Both the position numbers and the translations under genes were made by a program. Positions 1-11,485 of a stretch of DNA of 64,000 nt are shown in pieces (position 1 is the first letter of the stretch; every line of letters starts with the position of its first letter). The notes beneath the pieces were generated by a model that saw only the letters and a list, made by a program, of their open reading frames with translations, was not told where the DNA came from and searched no databases. This stretch comes from Gremmenia infestans (lineage: Eukaryota; Ascomycota; Leotiomycetes; Helotiales; Hamatocanthoscyphaceae), in assembly GCA_032629725.1 (NCBI GenBank), contig JAFEVB010000036.1, positions 930,001 through 994,000 on the forward strand, in the 5' to 3' direction.

Positions 1-714
1 GGTGTTCTGACGAGGCTTTTGGAGATGTACAACCTGGGAGGGTTTCCTCAAATCAGCCAGAAATTCTAGGATTTCATAAAGTGGTATTTCGCCGCACTCA
101 TTTGCCTTTGTGAGGTGGCGAGAACCTACTCTTCTACACAATACGGACTTATGTGTACTCGATTTCTTTCTACTTCGATGATCGAATACTTCACATATCG
201 AATCACTTAAAGGATGCATGCAGGTATATGGAAATCTATGATCATGGAGTAGATTCAATAGTCATCTATCCAGCTATGCTATTTCAGGTTGCAGTATCTT
301 ATCCCTCTGCACCTCATAGACTTTCCATAAGAAGGCTCGCCCAAGCTCGTGTGAACTCGGGACCATTCGTTACCAAGACGAAAGGCGCGCCCCCGTGCAC
401 GTGTCTTCATTCCCTCTCACACCGCCCTCTGCAGTATATCATCCCCTCCCCTAAACTTCTTCTCATCCCAGACGCTGCCCCTTTAAAGGTTCAAGAAAGC
501 GTGGATGAGAGGTTGACGAAACAAGTACAACGAAATGCAGGGCCGCGGATTCGGCTTTGTGTAGCGCGCCAGGAAACCAGCTTGGCGCGCCGTCTGTATG
601 CTTTGCTTGCTGTAAATGTACGAATGGTTTGCAAAACAGGTAAGTCGCCGTAACGAGTGGACGGCATGGTATGTTTTCCTTTCTTTCTCTTCCCCTTCCA
701 TAGACAGGGCCTCA
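1..714. other. 3' flank of the EsdC-like gene, no gene seen
   Basis: I see no supportable gene here. The longest open frame on the plus strand (153-653) opens only at GTG and has no recognisable domain. The stretch holds two copies of the 8-bp palindrome GGCGCGCC, at 384-391 and 584-591. It probably contains the 3' untranslated region and terminator of the minus-strand gene that stops at 715. Confidence 0.5.
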
Positions 715-1632
715 TCATCGTCTAACCACGACGCCTTGGCGTCGAGAGCTTGCGGGGATGTACTCTTCCTCGCCGGATGAACAGCAAGAGCTAGAGTCGT
801 CACTGTAGCCGCATCTCGACCCTCCACAGTCAAGCTTGACTCGGTCACCGGCTCGTGTGATGCCGTATCGCTCACAAGTACAGCTCGCGGATGCAGGAGA
901 GCTGTAGTCACTAAGGGAGCTGGCTGAGCTTGGTGAACTGCTGTCTGAGCGACTTGACAAGCTGGAGCCGACGGACGATGGTGGCGAAGCTGCCAGGTCG
1001 TAGTCGTATTCGTCAATGGTCGTGGTGCTGAAACGAGAGGTCAATTCCTCAACAGTTGGGGCGCCATAGTCGGCTTCCAAAATGTACTTGGTTGCATGTG
1101 GCGTGAGTGGCTTTGGCGATTTGATCTGGGAGACAGACAAGGGACGGCCCTTTGGGATGTCGACTGCAAGATTGAGACTATCACGTCTTGATTCTCGTCG
1201 AGATGACGACGATGAATGCTTGTCTCGGCTTGAGTGATGCCTGGATGATTTTCTGTCTTTGTCTGAAGAAGAGGAGTGTTTCGATGAGCTACTCTTAGAA
1301 GATGACTTTGATGAGGAATGCGAAGACTTCTTGTCGCTGGGAACATCAAGAATGTTCAGAACTCGGCCAGTTGTTGGTTCGGTGGTGGACGACTGTCCAG
1401 GGTCATGGGATACATGGTAGCCGTCGATGATGTAGTAGTACCAGTATCGTTGTCCAGGCTCGAGCGTTGCGCCCTGGAATCGGAATGTGCCTTTCCACGC
1501 ACCAGATTTGGATGAAGTCTTGTCCTTAGCTAAGGGTAGTTGCCCGGAGTAGTTGTCCCAAGAACCGAGAAGATGAACGGTCTTAACCCCGGAGGATGTT
1601 CGCAAAGAAAAAGATAATTGAACGGCTGCCAT
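715..1632 (-). CDS. esdC: EsdC-like protein with glycogen-binding (AMPK-beta/CBM48-type) domain
   Basis: Single-exon gene of 305 aa with an ATG at 1632-1630. Residues 1-97 form an AMPK-beta/CBM48-type carbohydrate-binding domain: HLLGSWDNY near residue 20, then WKGTFRF and the aromatic run RYWYYYIIDG. Next come a very Ser/Lys/His-rich low-complexity linker (about residues 98-150) and a disordered tail with a few cysteines (CTCERYG, CCSSGEEEY). The family is known from Aspergillus nidulans EsdC, a protein of early sexual development with a glycogen-binding domain; fungal genomes often label it 'GTP-binding protein EsdC', although no GTPase motif is visible here. A role in glycogen or starch binding during development is inferred from the domain. 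The symbol rests on overall resemblance of the N-terminal domain, so treat it as provisional. Confidence 0.8.
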   Translation of the reverse strand: MAAVQLSFSLRTSSGVKTVHLLGSWDNYSGQLPLAKDKTSSKSGAWKGTFRFQGATLEPGQRYWYYYIIDGYHVSHDPGQSSTTEPTTGRVLNILDVPSDKKSSHSSSKSSSKSSSSKHSSSSDKDRKSSRHHSSRDKHSSSSSRRESRRDSLNLAVDIPKGRPLSVSQIKSPKPLTPHATKYILEADYGAPTVEELTSRFSTTTIDEYDYDLAASPPSSVGSSLSSRSDSSSPSSASSLSDYSSPASASCTCERYGITRAGDRVKLDCGGSRCGYSDDSSSCCSSGEEEYIPASSRRQGVVVRR

Positions 1633-3773
1633 TGTTCGTGAGACTTATAATGCAATTGTCAGAATAAATTGATGCAGTTTGTTCGAGCAAGAAGAGCTAG
1701 TTTTGGGGTATTTCGATAATTATTGAGGATAAAAATTAGGTTGTTGGCCAGCAACTTGGTGTGAATATTAAAATGTATGGTGTTTGTGATATTATGAGAC
1801 CGGCTCAGATGCGGAGTAAAAAAAAAGACGATAAAAAAACAACGGACGGAGAGAGAACTAGCTCTTGAGGATTGACTGCTTGCTGAAGAGAAAAGGGAAG
1901 AGGTGTTTGAATTGGGGGTCAAGATCTCTTTATGGGGGGCCGGCTCTTGAGGCCTACCTACCATGCGTCCTGCCATGCTGACTGGTGGTGATGGGGTTTG
2001 CAGTACTCGGCGATGGCTACTGGGCACGAGTCCACTACCTACTTGCATTTTATTGGAGGAATACATGGCAGTTCGATAGACTCCTGCAGTCCCAGCGCGT
2101 AAGTATGGGAGGACAGGCACTAGACAATGCGGGCGCCAGCTTCGTCCACTCAACGCACGAGATCTAACAGTCGCTTATGGACCTTGTGTAAACAACCACC
2201 CAATCAGCGCCGCAATCATCTTTCAACAGCAGAAGAGGGCTGAACGCTGGACCAGATCACATAGATGTGATATAGGAAGATCCAGGCAAACGTGCATACA
2301 TTCGTAGAAAGAAGGAGACAGAATCAAGAAAAGATAGTTGACTACCTTCCCGAATCTAGCAAGGACTATGGTTCATGCCGACGGGAGGTCCTGGTTACCA
2401 TGGATGGCGTCTGTCAACTCGTGATGCCTTGCATATCAAGCTCCGAGAACTTCGAGAGGGTTGTTGGCTATTGATTCTAATGCGGCCTTCAGAGGTCAAC
2501 CTTGTTGACCTTGAGGCTACTTGCAGACTCGACGAATCCGGGCTTCAGGAATGGAAACAATATGTGCATTGCGGCTTGAAAACGACAGTGTATTTTCACC
2601 ACTTGTACACGCAGAGTATTGCAGTTTAAATGATGATATCCTTCCCGGTCTTCTGCTTTTGCGGAAGATGTTCTCCTCCCGGAAGGATAACTGCAGCTGG
2701 CAGGCAGCGTGCGGGTGGAAGGGGCAGCTGCCTAGATGGCAGATGCTGCAGTCATCTTCCCCAGTTCAGCGGTTGCGGCGTTCGCGTGATGAAGAACCGA
2801 CGATGCTGGAGAAGAGAATAGCGGAGAATGTGTCTTGGTGGTGGAGGTATATTCGTAGAGGTGGAGTACATCTCCAAGGCTACAAGGAAGAAGAGGGTTT
2901 ACGTGTGTGATACTGTGCATCACGGTAGCTTGGGCGGGTAAAGTATCTAAACACAGCACAGGCACACAGGCTAGACGGGAAGCGAGCCTTACGACGATCT
3001 CCTGCAACGCTTCGTAAGCCTTGGGAGTATTTTTGAACATATCACATCCCGCCAGTTCAAGAACAGGAATAACTCAAGTGAGGCATTTTCGAATTGGCCT
3101 TTCTGAAGAGGCACGAGCGATGTTTTATGGCAAGTGCAGTACCGGTAGTGCCGTGCAGCCATTCATCATGGCCAAGGAAAGTTGTTCCACACTCAGTGAA
3201 GATGAGAAACAGAATTTTGGTGATTGTCCTGATCCGTTGTTTCGTGGTTCTTCTTTGATATTTTATTTTGAAGCCTCGAGCTTTACAGGCTGTCTCCTGC
3301 TCTACTGTCCTGGATCTCTCTCTATATGTGTCACGTGATTTCACACATTATAAATATGCCACATGATATGCACCGTCATATGTACGTATGTAGTTCGCAT
3401 GAGTTTTTCAATATGCAAGTCATCATATGGATGAGTACCTTAGGGTAATCGATCTTCCAAATCACAAAATCATTTATTCAAAGGCCTAGTTGGGCGGAAA
3501 GGTTCGGCTCAAGTCCTCATAGTCGGGCCGGTAGATATCTGAAAATACCGGTATGTCGCGCGACCAATGCTATCTTGATCGAGTAGTAATATCTAATTGT
3601 CAGACCTTAAAGCTTTATAGTTGCAAAGCGATCTGGATTTGATTCTTTTTGCATTAGACTTCCACGTTCCAAACTTCATGCTGTTTATTGGTTGCACAAA
3701 ACACCAACATGAGTAGTAGTTACGAGCAGTGTCACCGTGTCACCCTGGGCCTGGCTATTTGTGAAGATGCACC

Positions 3774-3808
3774 TTCATTTTCATTTTCATTTTTATTTCC
3801 ATTTTCAT
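3774..3808. repeat. imperfect TTTTCA hexamer run
   Basis: About six imperfect copies of a CATTTT/TTTTCA unit lie in a row, with small interruptions. This is a simple-sequence tract in non-coding DNA with no evident function. Confidence 0.75.
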
Positions 3809-4368
3809 GTGAATATTACTTAGCGGGTGTTTTCGGACACTGAGCCGCAAGTTCACATGCTAAGCCTACGGAGTGCCTGTCATCCTATCATACGTTACCT
3901 TTCGCCAACCTTTCCCATCTTCCCATCCTACCTCGCTAACCTTTCCCATCTTACTTCGGCAACGCAACTGCGAGTATTTCCAAGTATAGCATCTCTCGAT
4001 TACTTGAAAGTAATATCGGGCATTGCAACGGAGTACGAGTCCTACGTAGCGGCTATTGACGTACGGTATATGTTCCCATTTGCACACAGCCCGAGATTGT
4101 GGTAAGCCCAACCGGGTCCAGCATGGCGAGTATTTATCCCGCAGTATAGGGTAAATGATGCCTGTATCAATGGGGATCGGGGTGACACAGTTCGTCGCCA
4201 GATGCGCGAAGAGAGGAATTAGTTGCAAATCGCTGCCAAATGTTACAGGAAGTGCATTTCATGATAGATTCCCATGGAATCGGTAGATGGTACAGAGTAG
4301 ATGAGGGCTGCTACTGCATCGTATCAGCACCCCGCTCCCGCTTACTTGTACGTTACAGTACTGTCTGT

Positions 4369-4470
4369 ACCCCTCATTCTTCGAAATATGGAGAATGCAG
4401 AACTGGAGACATTCGAGTTTTAACCCCTCATTCTTCGAAATATGGAGACTGGAAAAATTCGAGAGTTACT
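4369..4470 (+). repeat. 54-bp tandem duplication with a 26-bp identical core
   Basis: The 26-bp segment at 4369-4394, containing CATTCTTCGAAATATGGAGA, recurs exactly at 4423-4448. After each core comes a related ATTCGAG(T/A) stretch, so the unit is about 54 bp, with a few bases deleted in the second copy. It lies in non-coding DNA and looks like a recent local duplication. Confidence 0.85.
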
Positions 4471-5028
4471 CCGTATGTATACTGTACTGCGCCTTCTCCT
4501 TCTGCTTCCTGTGGCTGTGACCATGACTAGCGTCCAAGTCTTGGCAGAGCGGCAACAGGACTGTTCGGGAAAGCGGGATACCCTTCTCGGCGTAATTGAC
4601 CGAGTACTGGGTACTTGATGTGGGTGCTGTGCTGCATAGAAGGGCCTAGTAGTAGCTACATGGTATATGATTCGCACATGTGCTTTGGAGGGGTACAGTA
4701 CAGTATGAAGGAGGGGGACGGAGGGGTGTGGAGGGGCTGAGACTCCGGGCCGCTCTTATCCTGCGCTAGAGCCTTATCGTTATCTGTGGTCGCACAAGCC
4801 ATTGGCTGCAAGATCTATAATAGTGGGTTTAGCCCCACCAAATTTTCACATTTTCAGTCTCGATGAGATCAAGGTGAGGCGAGTCGAGTCCGAGTCCGCC
4901 CAACGTCAACCTGCCTACCTACTGTACCTAGTACTACCATCCCATCCATGAACAAAAACAGGGTCCGTCTCTCAATCTTTCTCTCTTTTTGCCTCTCAGC
5001 GACCAATGATATGGTACGGCCTCTCTTT

Positions 5029-5048
5029 CTCTCTCTCTCTCTCTCTCT
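5029..5048. repeat. (CT)10 microsatellite
   Basis: Twenty bases of uninterrupted CT dinucleotides, with CT-rich flanks on the left side. Non-coding. Confidence 0.9.
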
Positions 5049-5942
5049 AGCCCGGCCCAACCTCGTAAATGCTATGGGGTAAGGGAGGTAAGCATGGCAT
5101 CAAGTGCAACTACTACCTAGGTACTGTACTAACTAATTTAAATTTACTTGGTGGCCACACACGAGAAACACCCGGCGAGAGACAGACGCCCCTACCGTTG
5201 TTGTGCGAAACTCTGTGCAGAACTGCGTCATAATTGCCTTGCCCCAGACGCCCAGCTCAGTTTGTGTCCTTGAGCATCATTGATCATTGGGGAGGGAGCC
5301 ATTAAATTCCGCAAGAAGTCTTGCTGTCGGCCCGGGGTGTGGAGTGGAGGGGAGGGGAGGGTCTTCTCTCGGAGGCACTTATACTTCTACTACGAACTAT
5401 ATTCATTTTTTGCCCCCAGGGGCACCCGACTATCACATCTGACGTCTGACGGCGGGGGTCTAGACGTTCACAGTATTCTTCTGATAGCTGACTATCCCCT
5501 ATTCAGGGACTACCGGCCCCCTCTAGTCTAGGAGTCCCTGGCCTGGAGAACCGCTTTTAGTTGCAGTTTAACTACCCTACTGTACCTTACCCTACCGTAT
5601 GGCCCATACTGACGTGCCATATCTCCTCAGGCCAAAATCCAATCAAGCTAATTTAGAAGCCGTCCCCTTTTTTCTTCTCCCTGTTTATATTAACAACCTT
5701 TTGTATAAAGTCCGTTTACCAACCTTCAATCTTTCTACACACGTTCCATTTCCATCCTTTGTGCATAGCCTAAGCCTGGTTGGATTTTGAAGACAGCGCC
5801 GTTTCAAATATTCCCATAGATCGATCCACCGGTCCGAGGTCCCACACATTCCTCCGCAGCAGCCCAGCTTTAACTCCTCCAACGACTTCAGCTGAGTCAG
5901 TCCGGATCCCAATACCACTCACCATCCATATATACTTGCACC

Positions 5943-7451
5943 ATGGCTCCAAAATCTTCGCTCATGCCTCCTTCACGGCCAGGAATTCGACGCCTTTCAT
6001 CAATGACCACTACCGAAACAGAAATAAAGCAAGGCGGACCTGTTGTTGTCGTTCCAGAAAGAATGATGCATCATAGACGAGCTCATACGCATAATGGCGG
6101 CTTTGCTGCCTCCATGGAGACGGCGAGGAAAGAACTGGACGCCCTAAACCTCGAGGAAGAGACGGGTCTGTCAGCCACGTCAAGCTCTCCACAAACACCT
6201 GGCTCTCCAGTTACCCCTCCAGAAGTACCAAGCGCAGATGAATTTGCATTCGCGTTCGATATTGATGGTGTCCTCGTTCGTGGTGGACGACCCATTCCAG
6301 AAGCCATTGAGGCTATGAAAGTATTGAACGGCGAAAATGAGTACGGGATGAAAGTGTAAGCAATCTTTGACCCCCACCTTTGCCATTTATTGACATGTAG
6401 TAGACCTTATATCTTTCTCACCAATGGTGGGGGTAAAACAGAGGCAGAACGATGCATTGACCTATCACTTCAACTCGACATTGAAGTCGCCCCTGCGCAG
6501 TTTATCTGTGGTCACACGCCTATGCGTGAAATGGTTGAAAAGTACGAAACCGTTCTCGTCATTGGTGGTGAGGGCGAGAAATGTAGAGAGGTCGCTGAGG
6601 GATACGGATTCCGTGATGTCGTTACTCCAGGCGATATCATCAAGGACAATGCCGCTACCACACCATTCCGAAAGTTAACCGCAGACGAGCAGCAAAACTC
6701 CCGGAAACGCAACTATGGCGAGACTAAGATCGAAGCCATCTTTGTTTTTGCCGACAGCCGTGATTGGGCCGGCGATATCCAGATCATGCTTGATCTTGCC
6801 ATGTCAAAAGGGGGCTACATCGGCACCCTATCCGAAACATTTGACGAAGGCCCACCGATTTACTTCTCTCATAACGACATCGTCTGGTCCGCCGCCCACG
6901 ATAACGTCCGACTCGGCATGGGCGCCCTTCGTAAGATGGTCGAGATGTTGTTCAAAGATCTCACCAAAGGCAAGGAGCTTGAGACCATCGCCTTTGGGAA
7001 GCCTCAAATCGGGACTTTCGAATTCGCTACCCGTTTGTTGCAGCAATGGCGCAAGGATGAGCATCGTATTAATGCTCCTCCCAACACCGTCTACTTCGTC
7101 GGCGATACACCCGAGAGTGACATCAAAGGTACTAATATGTTCAACGAGAAGGCCAAGAATGAATGGTATTCGATCCTGGTACGCACCGGTGTTTATCAAG
7201 AAGGTACCGTTCCCGCATACGAGCCCAGGGTGACCGTGGACACGGTGCTGGATGCAGTACACCACGGCATGAAGCTCGAGTTCGCCAAAAAGATGAGGAG
7301 AGCCAGCCAGAGCTTCTCCCTCGACAATCTTGTCATGAAAAGCAAGAATTTGAATGATGAGAACAACTCGTTGAATGGCGACAGGACTGCCTACCCCTTT
7401 ACGCCCCCAGCCAGTATTCGAGAGACCATCGAGAGTCCTCCTGCAGTATAG
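5943..7451 (+). CDS. HAD-superfamily hydrolase, CECR5/HDHD5 type (YKR070W-like)
   Basis: Two exons, 5943-6355 and 6404-7451, give 486 aa. The intron starts GTAAG and ends in a tandem acceptor, GTAGTAG; using the second AG gives MKVPYIFLTNGG across the junction, as expected for the family, while the first AG would add one Arg. HAD motif I is FDIDGVLVRGG at about residue 105, motif II is FLTNGGG, and the C-terminal motif is FVGDTPESD at about residue 370. Members of the CECR5/HDHD5 group (yeast YKR070W) are putative mitochondrial HAD phosphatases of unknown substrate. The first ~95 residues are basic and Ser/Thr-rich (RPGIRRLSS), which would fit an import sequence plus a disordered linker. Family assignment is firm; substrate unknown. 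Confidence 0.92.
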
Positions 7452-8251
7452 GTTCATATACGAACACGCATGGAAGGAAAGGTATATTTGCATGACATAT
7501 GGGAAGGCATTTTCGGCGTTGGAAAGAATACCCGTGGTTCCGAGTCGTAGACCGACTGGTGGGAGATATTCTAGACCAAGGATCAGAAAGGGATCATAGG
7601 TCGTAGGTTGGCGTTTATAGGGGAATGACATTTGTTTATAAATCATTAATTTGGGGTTACATCACCTGTAGTGACTGATATATGTACCTAAACCTGGTAT
7701 TTTCTTCGCTTCTTGAGACATATATAGTCATTATTTTCCAAGATTTTACCTTGGCTTGGCTTGGGCACAGTACAGTCTCACGAGAACTGCTTTTTCTTTC
7801 CTTTCCTGGCTAGTGCCATCTATAGCCCGGAACAAATGCCCCGCGAGGGTATGATTGGCTACGCTACTGTGTGCGACAACTGAAGTACGGAACATGATCT
7901 CGTATATTTCGTACTTCATATAGTCATACAAGATTAGAAAGGCTTTCCCATGATATATGTGATTAGTCTAGATAAAAGACACGTGCTCAGCGTCAAGATA
8001 GAGGAAAGGGAAAGAGGGGAAGTGATTAGAAGATTAGATATACATAGCGTCACTGCCACTGACTTCTGAGGATAGTTAGGAGGCTTCAGAAATCATGCCA
8101 TGTCAATATCCACCCACTACTAAATGCCTATTCTTTCAGCTCAACTAGAATGCGCTTCAAAGTGCAAACATGTCATACCACATCATAACAATGCAACGAA
8201 AAATTTCCCGTCTAAGAATACCTTACTAAGTTATCAGATCAGCAACGTAAC
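7452..8251. other. intergenic, convergent 3' flanks
   Basis: Space between two convergent genes. No open frame with domain content is visible. It presumably holds both 3' untranslated regions and terminators. Confidence 0.6.
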
Positions 8252-9431
8252 CTACAAACTTTTCTCCACGGCCTCCAGATCACCAACTGCCTCCTTCCAA
8301 TTCTCCCACTCCTTCTCCCCGCCCGGAATCCCACCCACCAACGGCACCCTCGTCCCATCCACATCGCCCATTCCCAAAATCCTGCTGATAGCCTCCTTGA
8401 TGCCCACCGTTCCATACTTCACCACCAGCTCCTCGATGGTACTAACCTGATACTGCAGCAGCCTTCTCTCTTTCACTTCTTCGTCCGTAGGCTGGTTCTT
8501 TACTGATAACTTGTAAAGGTGGACTACGGATTTGGGAAAGAAGCCAGCAGACCCGTCGATGGTACCTGCGCAGCCGAGAGAGAGCACGGGAAGCAGTTGT
8601 TGGCCCAGACCAGTGAAGGTATGGAATTTGGAATGGTCGATCTTAGGGCTTGCGCCGATTTGGGCGTGGAAGGAGACATCGCCGTGCGAGAGCTTGCAGC
8701 CTACGATATTTGGGTGTGTTGACAGAGTAGCAAAGGTTGAAGGGATCACTTTAACGTTGTTCGATACGCCGGGGTAATGATAACTGCAGGAGAATGTCAG
8801 GTCATGAAAAGGGAGATGAAAAAGAGAGACAGGAGTTGGAAACACTTACACCATGACGGGAATTGGACTCTGATCAGCAACAGCCGTGAACCACTGAATA
8901 ATACCTTCCTGTGTGCTGGCCCCCGCGAAATACCCCGGCACAAGACACAGTCCCCATTGGGCGCCCGCCTCTTTTGCTGTCTTCAGCTGCTCGACCACTT
9001 CCTCGATGTTCTGTGCTGCTGTGCCTGCAATGATGGGATAGTCTTTGTATCCGGCATCATTGTACGCCTTTCTTATACTAGAAAGTACCTCGAATCGTTC
9101 TTTGTTGCTCAGATGTACTGCCTCGCCTGTGCTGCCGAGGGCTACTAGGCCTGTGATGCCGGACTTTGCTAGGTGCAGAGAATGCGCAGCTTGAGTCTCG
9201 AGATCGAGGGGAGCGGCTACGGAGTTGTAGTTTGAGGCTTTCTTGGATACGAAGAAAGTAGGTACAGGAACTGGAAGGTTGGATGTTAGTAAACTATTTC
9301 AGCTTCAATGGATACAAAAGAGCCTTCTCAAATAGCATATGATTTCTGACAGAGGGAACTTGAAACGCGGTAACACATGAAAATAAGATCCGCATACCAT
9401 AGACACCATGAGGTGGGGGTATTGGTGCCAT
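8252..9431 (-). CDS. DapA/HOGA-family aldolase (class I, Schiff-base forming)
   Basis: Three exons on the minus strand, 9398-9431, 8850-9270 and 8252-8783, join in frame to 328 aa; the first exon holds only 11 codons plus one base. Landmarks of the dihydrodipicolinate synthase / N-acetylneuraminate lyase family are present: substrate loop GSTGE (57-61), the tyrosine in YHYPG (153-157; YNVPG in DapA) and the Schiff-base lysine in VGCKLSHGD (Lys182). Fungi make lysine by the aminoadipate route, so a role as 4-hydroxy-2-oxoglutarate aldolase or as a 2-keto-3-deoxy sugar acid aldolase (GaaC-like) is more likely than DHDPS. It lies 718 bp from a lactonase-like gene on the same strand, which fits sugar-acid breakdown, but the substrate is not shown by the sequence. 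No targeting signal is obvious. Confidence 0.92.
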
Positions 9432-10149
9432 TGTTTTCTGTGTAACCCGAACAATTCCTTTGGGGTTTTAAAGATTCAGTCCGAGCTGGTATGATTTCTA
9501 AAGTTGGCTTCCACAAGATATTTAAAGGTATTTAGGGGTCTAACAATTGCATTCGTGACGAGGACCAAGTCCATGGAACGGTGCAATTTCGAGGGGACAT
9601 GTTCGGGCGATTTGAGAGCGAAGCTAAAGTCCGGTGGAGGGGTAGTTGAAAAATATCGACGCCATGCCATAGAGGGACGTTTCAATGAAGAGCAACTGCC
9701 GCGCAGAAAGTTGTTTGGTTGCAGTTTTTCAGGAAGCTACGGTAGAAGACATCTGCAGTCTTGAGAGATGCGTTTGCTCGTTGTCGTTCATGCGGTGCGG
9801 CACATTTTACGATGCTTGACAAAGTCCGAGTTGTCAGACAATGCGCAACTGGGGAATTGATTGGGGGAGGGGTAGAAACCCCCCACTTTGTGTAAACCCT
9901 TGTATTGGCAGAAACCACCATTCTCATCTCTATGCTTTTCTATGCTTTTCAACAAGTACGACAGCTGTGACTTTTGCGACAGCCTTGTGGTGGAAAAGAG
10001 AAGTGACGATGAGGTGTAAAGCTCTGTAGGTCAATAGTTACTGACATGGCGTACTCACTTCAAACTTCCATGACAAATATAGTATCCCAAACAAATACGT
10101 GACATTACTTCATAACTTTTGATAGGTATCTCTCGCGACAAAATTGAGC
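9432..10149. other. intergenic with aldolase promoter
   Basis: This stretch lies upstream of the aldolase gene and downstream of the amidohydrolase gene. It holds a 10-bp perfect tandem repeat, TATGCTTTTC twice, at 9931-9950. The open frames here show no domain. Confidence 0.5.
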
Positions 10150-11232
10150 TCACATCAACTCATTAATCCCATACGCCTTGATAGCGGTCCCGCTCCAAAT
10201 CATGATTTGATCCTCTTGGGTCAAGCTAGCCAAGTAACAAAACTTCTCGACCACCTCCTTCCACTTTTTCCACGCATCGTTCACTCCGATAGTGCATACC
10301 GGCCAATCAGATCCAAACATGATTCTAAAGGGTCCAAAAGTTGCAAGTATGACGACCAGGTAAGGTTGAAGAGCTGCGAAGATTTCCAGGACAGGCGCAT
10401 TCTTCAGGGCATCTGGCATTTCCGAGAAGCACCCACTAAGTTTCATATATGTCTTGCTACATTTACTAAGAGTAAACATTGCTGTTCTCCACGCAACGAA
10501 CGCGGGGTCCGTCTGGTTGTAGACTGCGAGATCAGGCTTGCAAAGGTGATCTGAAGACATTAGCTTTTAGAGAGTAGATGACAACTTGAAGAGCTCACTG
10601 ATGATAAATGTCACCTTCTCAGCCTCCGGAACCCCATCATGAGCCTTCTCAATCATAGCAACAGCCTCCTCCAACTGCCACTTGCCCCCAGAATGTTGAT
10701 CCACACCCAAATCAAACACATAGCCGTTTTTCCCCATCCACTTTAGTCCCTCAATAAAGCCATCCTGCAACATCACACCCTTGGGTTTATCCTGTACCAA
10801 ATACCTGAAGCCCCGAACCTTCTTGAACGACTCCCCAGCATGCTTCTTCACCTCACTAACATACTTTTCTAGTGCCTTCACTCCACTAGGCAACGGTGCC
10901 CATGGGATGATTGCCAGGCACAGCTTCTTATCCGCTTCCGTATGACCCTCTCCCTCCTTTGGTGTACCAAGAGCAATTCTCTTCAACCACTCTACTTCCA
11001 TAAGAGGCATCTCCCAGCCGCTGCCATCTTCTACCCCGCTCTCGAGATCGTTCTTGCGGTCTGTTTCGAGGAAGATGAAGCCTTCGAGATGTGACGGGGA
11101 GCCTGTTGCCGCTGCATATTCGGCGAGTGAGTGTTGCTTGTAGAGAGGGTTGGGAGATTTGTTCCAGGCGAGGGTATCGAGCTCAGATTCGGGGAACAAG
11201 TGGATATGTGAGTCTATTATCGGATAGGCCAT
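10150..11232 (-). CDS. amidohydrolase-2 family hydrolase (COG3618-type, sugar lactonase-like)
   Basis: Two exons, 10599-11232 and 10150-10550, give 344 aa. The splice restores FIINHLCKPDL, a conserved block of the family. Metal-binding signatures of the amidohydrolase TIM barrel are visible: IDSHIHLF at residues 5-12 (HxH) and FGSDWPV near residue 294 (the late Asp). This family (COG3618, Amidohydro_2) includes fungal L-rhamnono-gamma-lactonase, bacterial L-fuconolactonase and 2-pyrone-4,6-dicarboxylate lactonase; which substrate applies here is not decided by sequence. It is divergent from the MetX-like gene across 253 bp and is followed by the DapA-family aldolase, so a lactonase-aldolase catabolic route is a reasonable inference. 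Cytosolic, no signal peptide. Confidence 0.9.
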
Positions 11233-11485
11233 GTTGAAATCCGTAAGTCAATGATGACTTCGCGTTGTATGAGTTCTGGAGCAACTCGAGCTGTTGTTGA
11301 GCTTTCCGGGGGCAGCTTGACCGACTGTTTCATTGCTGCCCCTCTTTTCAATTTATTATGGGTCTCTCGATAACCGATAAGCTTCAGGGGAGGGGAGGGG
11401 AAAGTAAATGTACCCCCACCTTTTGGACGATCCATGTCCTGTCTTTTGTTTTTTTAATGTCAATAAGCACTCGTTCAACCTCAAA
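11233..11485. promoter_or_regulatory. divergent promoter, amidohydrolase / MetX-like hydrolase
   Basis: 253 bp separate the two divergent start codons (11232 on minus, 11486 on plus). A short G-rich run (GGGGAGGGGAGGGG near 11388-11401) lies on the plus side. The compact spacing suggests shared control, which is inference. Confidence 0.5.

Larger units (their letters stand above)
1633..5942. other. 4.3-kb stretch without a convincing gene
   Basis: Only short open frames are present. A 102-codon minus-strand frame (2732-3040, ATG) starts in a gene-like way but has no recognisable domain and no firm splice partner. Low-complexity elements are frequent: a TTTTCA-type hexamer run (3774-3808), a 15-bp direct repeat (3907-3921 and 3938-3952), a 54-bp tandem duplication (4369 to about 4470) and a (CT)10 tract (5029-5048). 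Pyrimidine-rich sequence between about 5640 and 5940 is probably the leader of the HAD gene starting at 5943. Confidence 0.5.

Noticed and set aside
153..653. 166-codon open frame on the plus strand
   Set aside because: It opens at GTG, overlaps the antisense 3' flank of the EsdC-like gene, and has no domain or intron signals.
8252..9431. DapA-like gene as lysine-biosynthetic dihydrodipicolinate synthase
   Set aside because: Fungi make lysine through aminoadipate, and the active-site context (YHYPG, GCKLSHGD) fits the wider aldolase family.
11408..11485. Upstream ATG extension of the MetX-like gene
   Set aside because: The extra 26 residues are unlike the family; ATG 11486 starts the conserved part.
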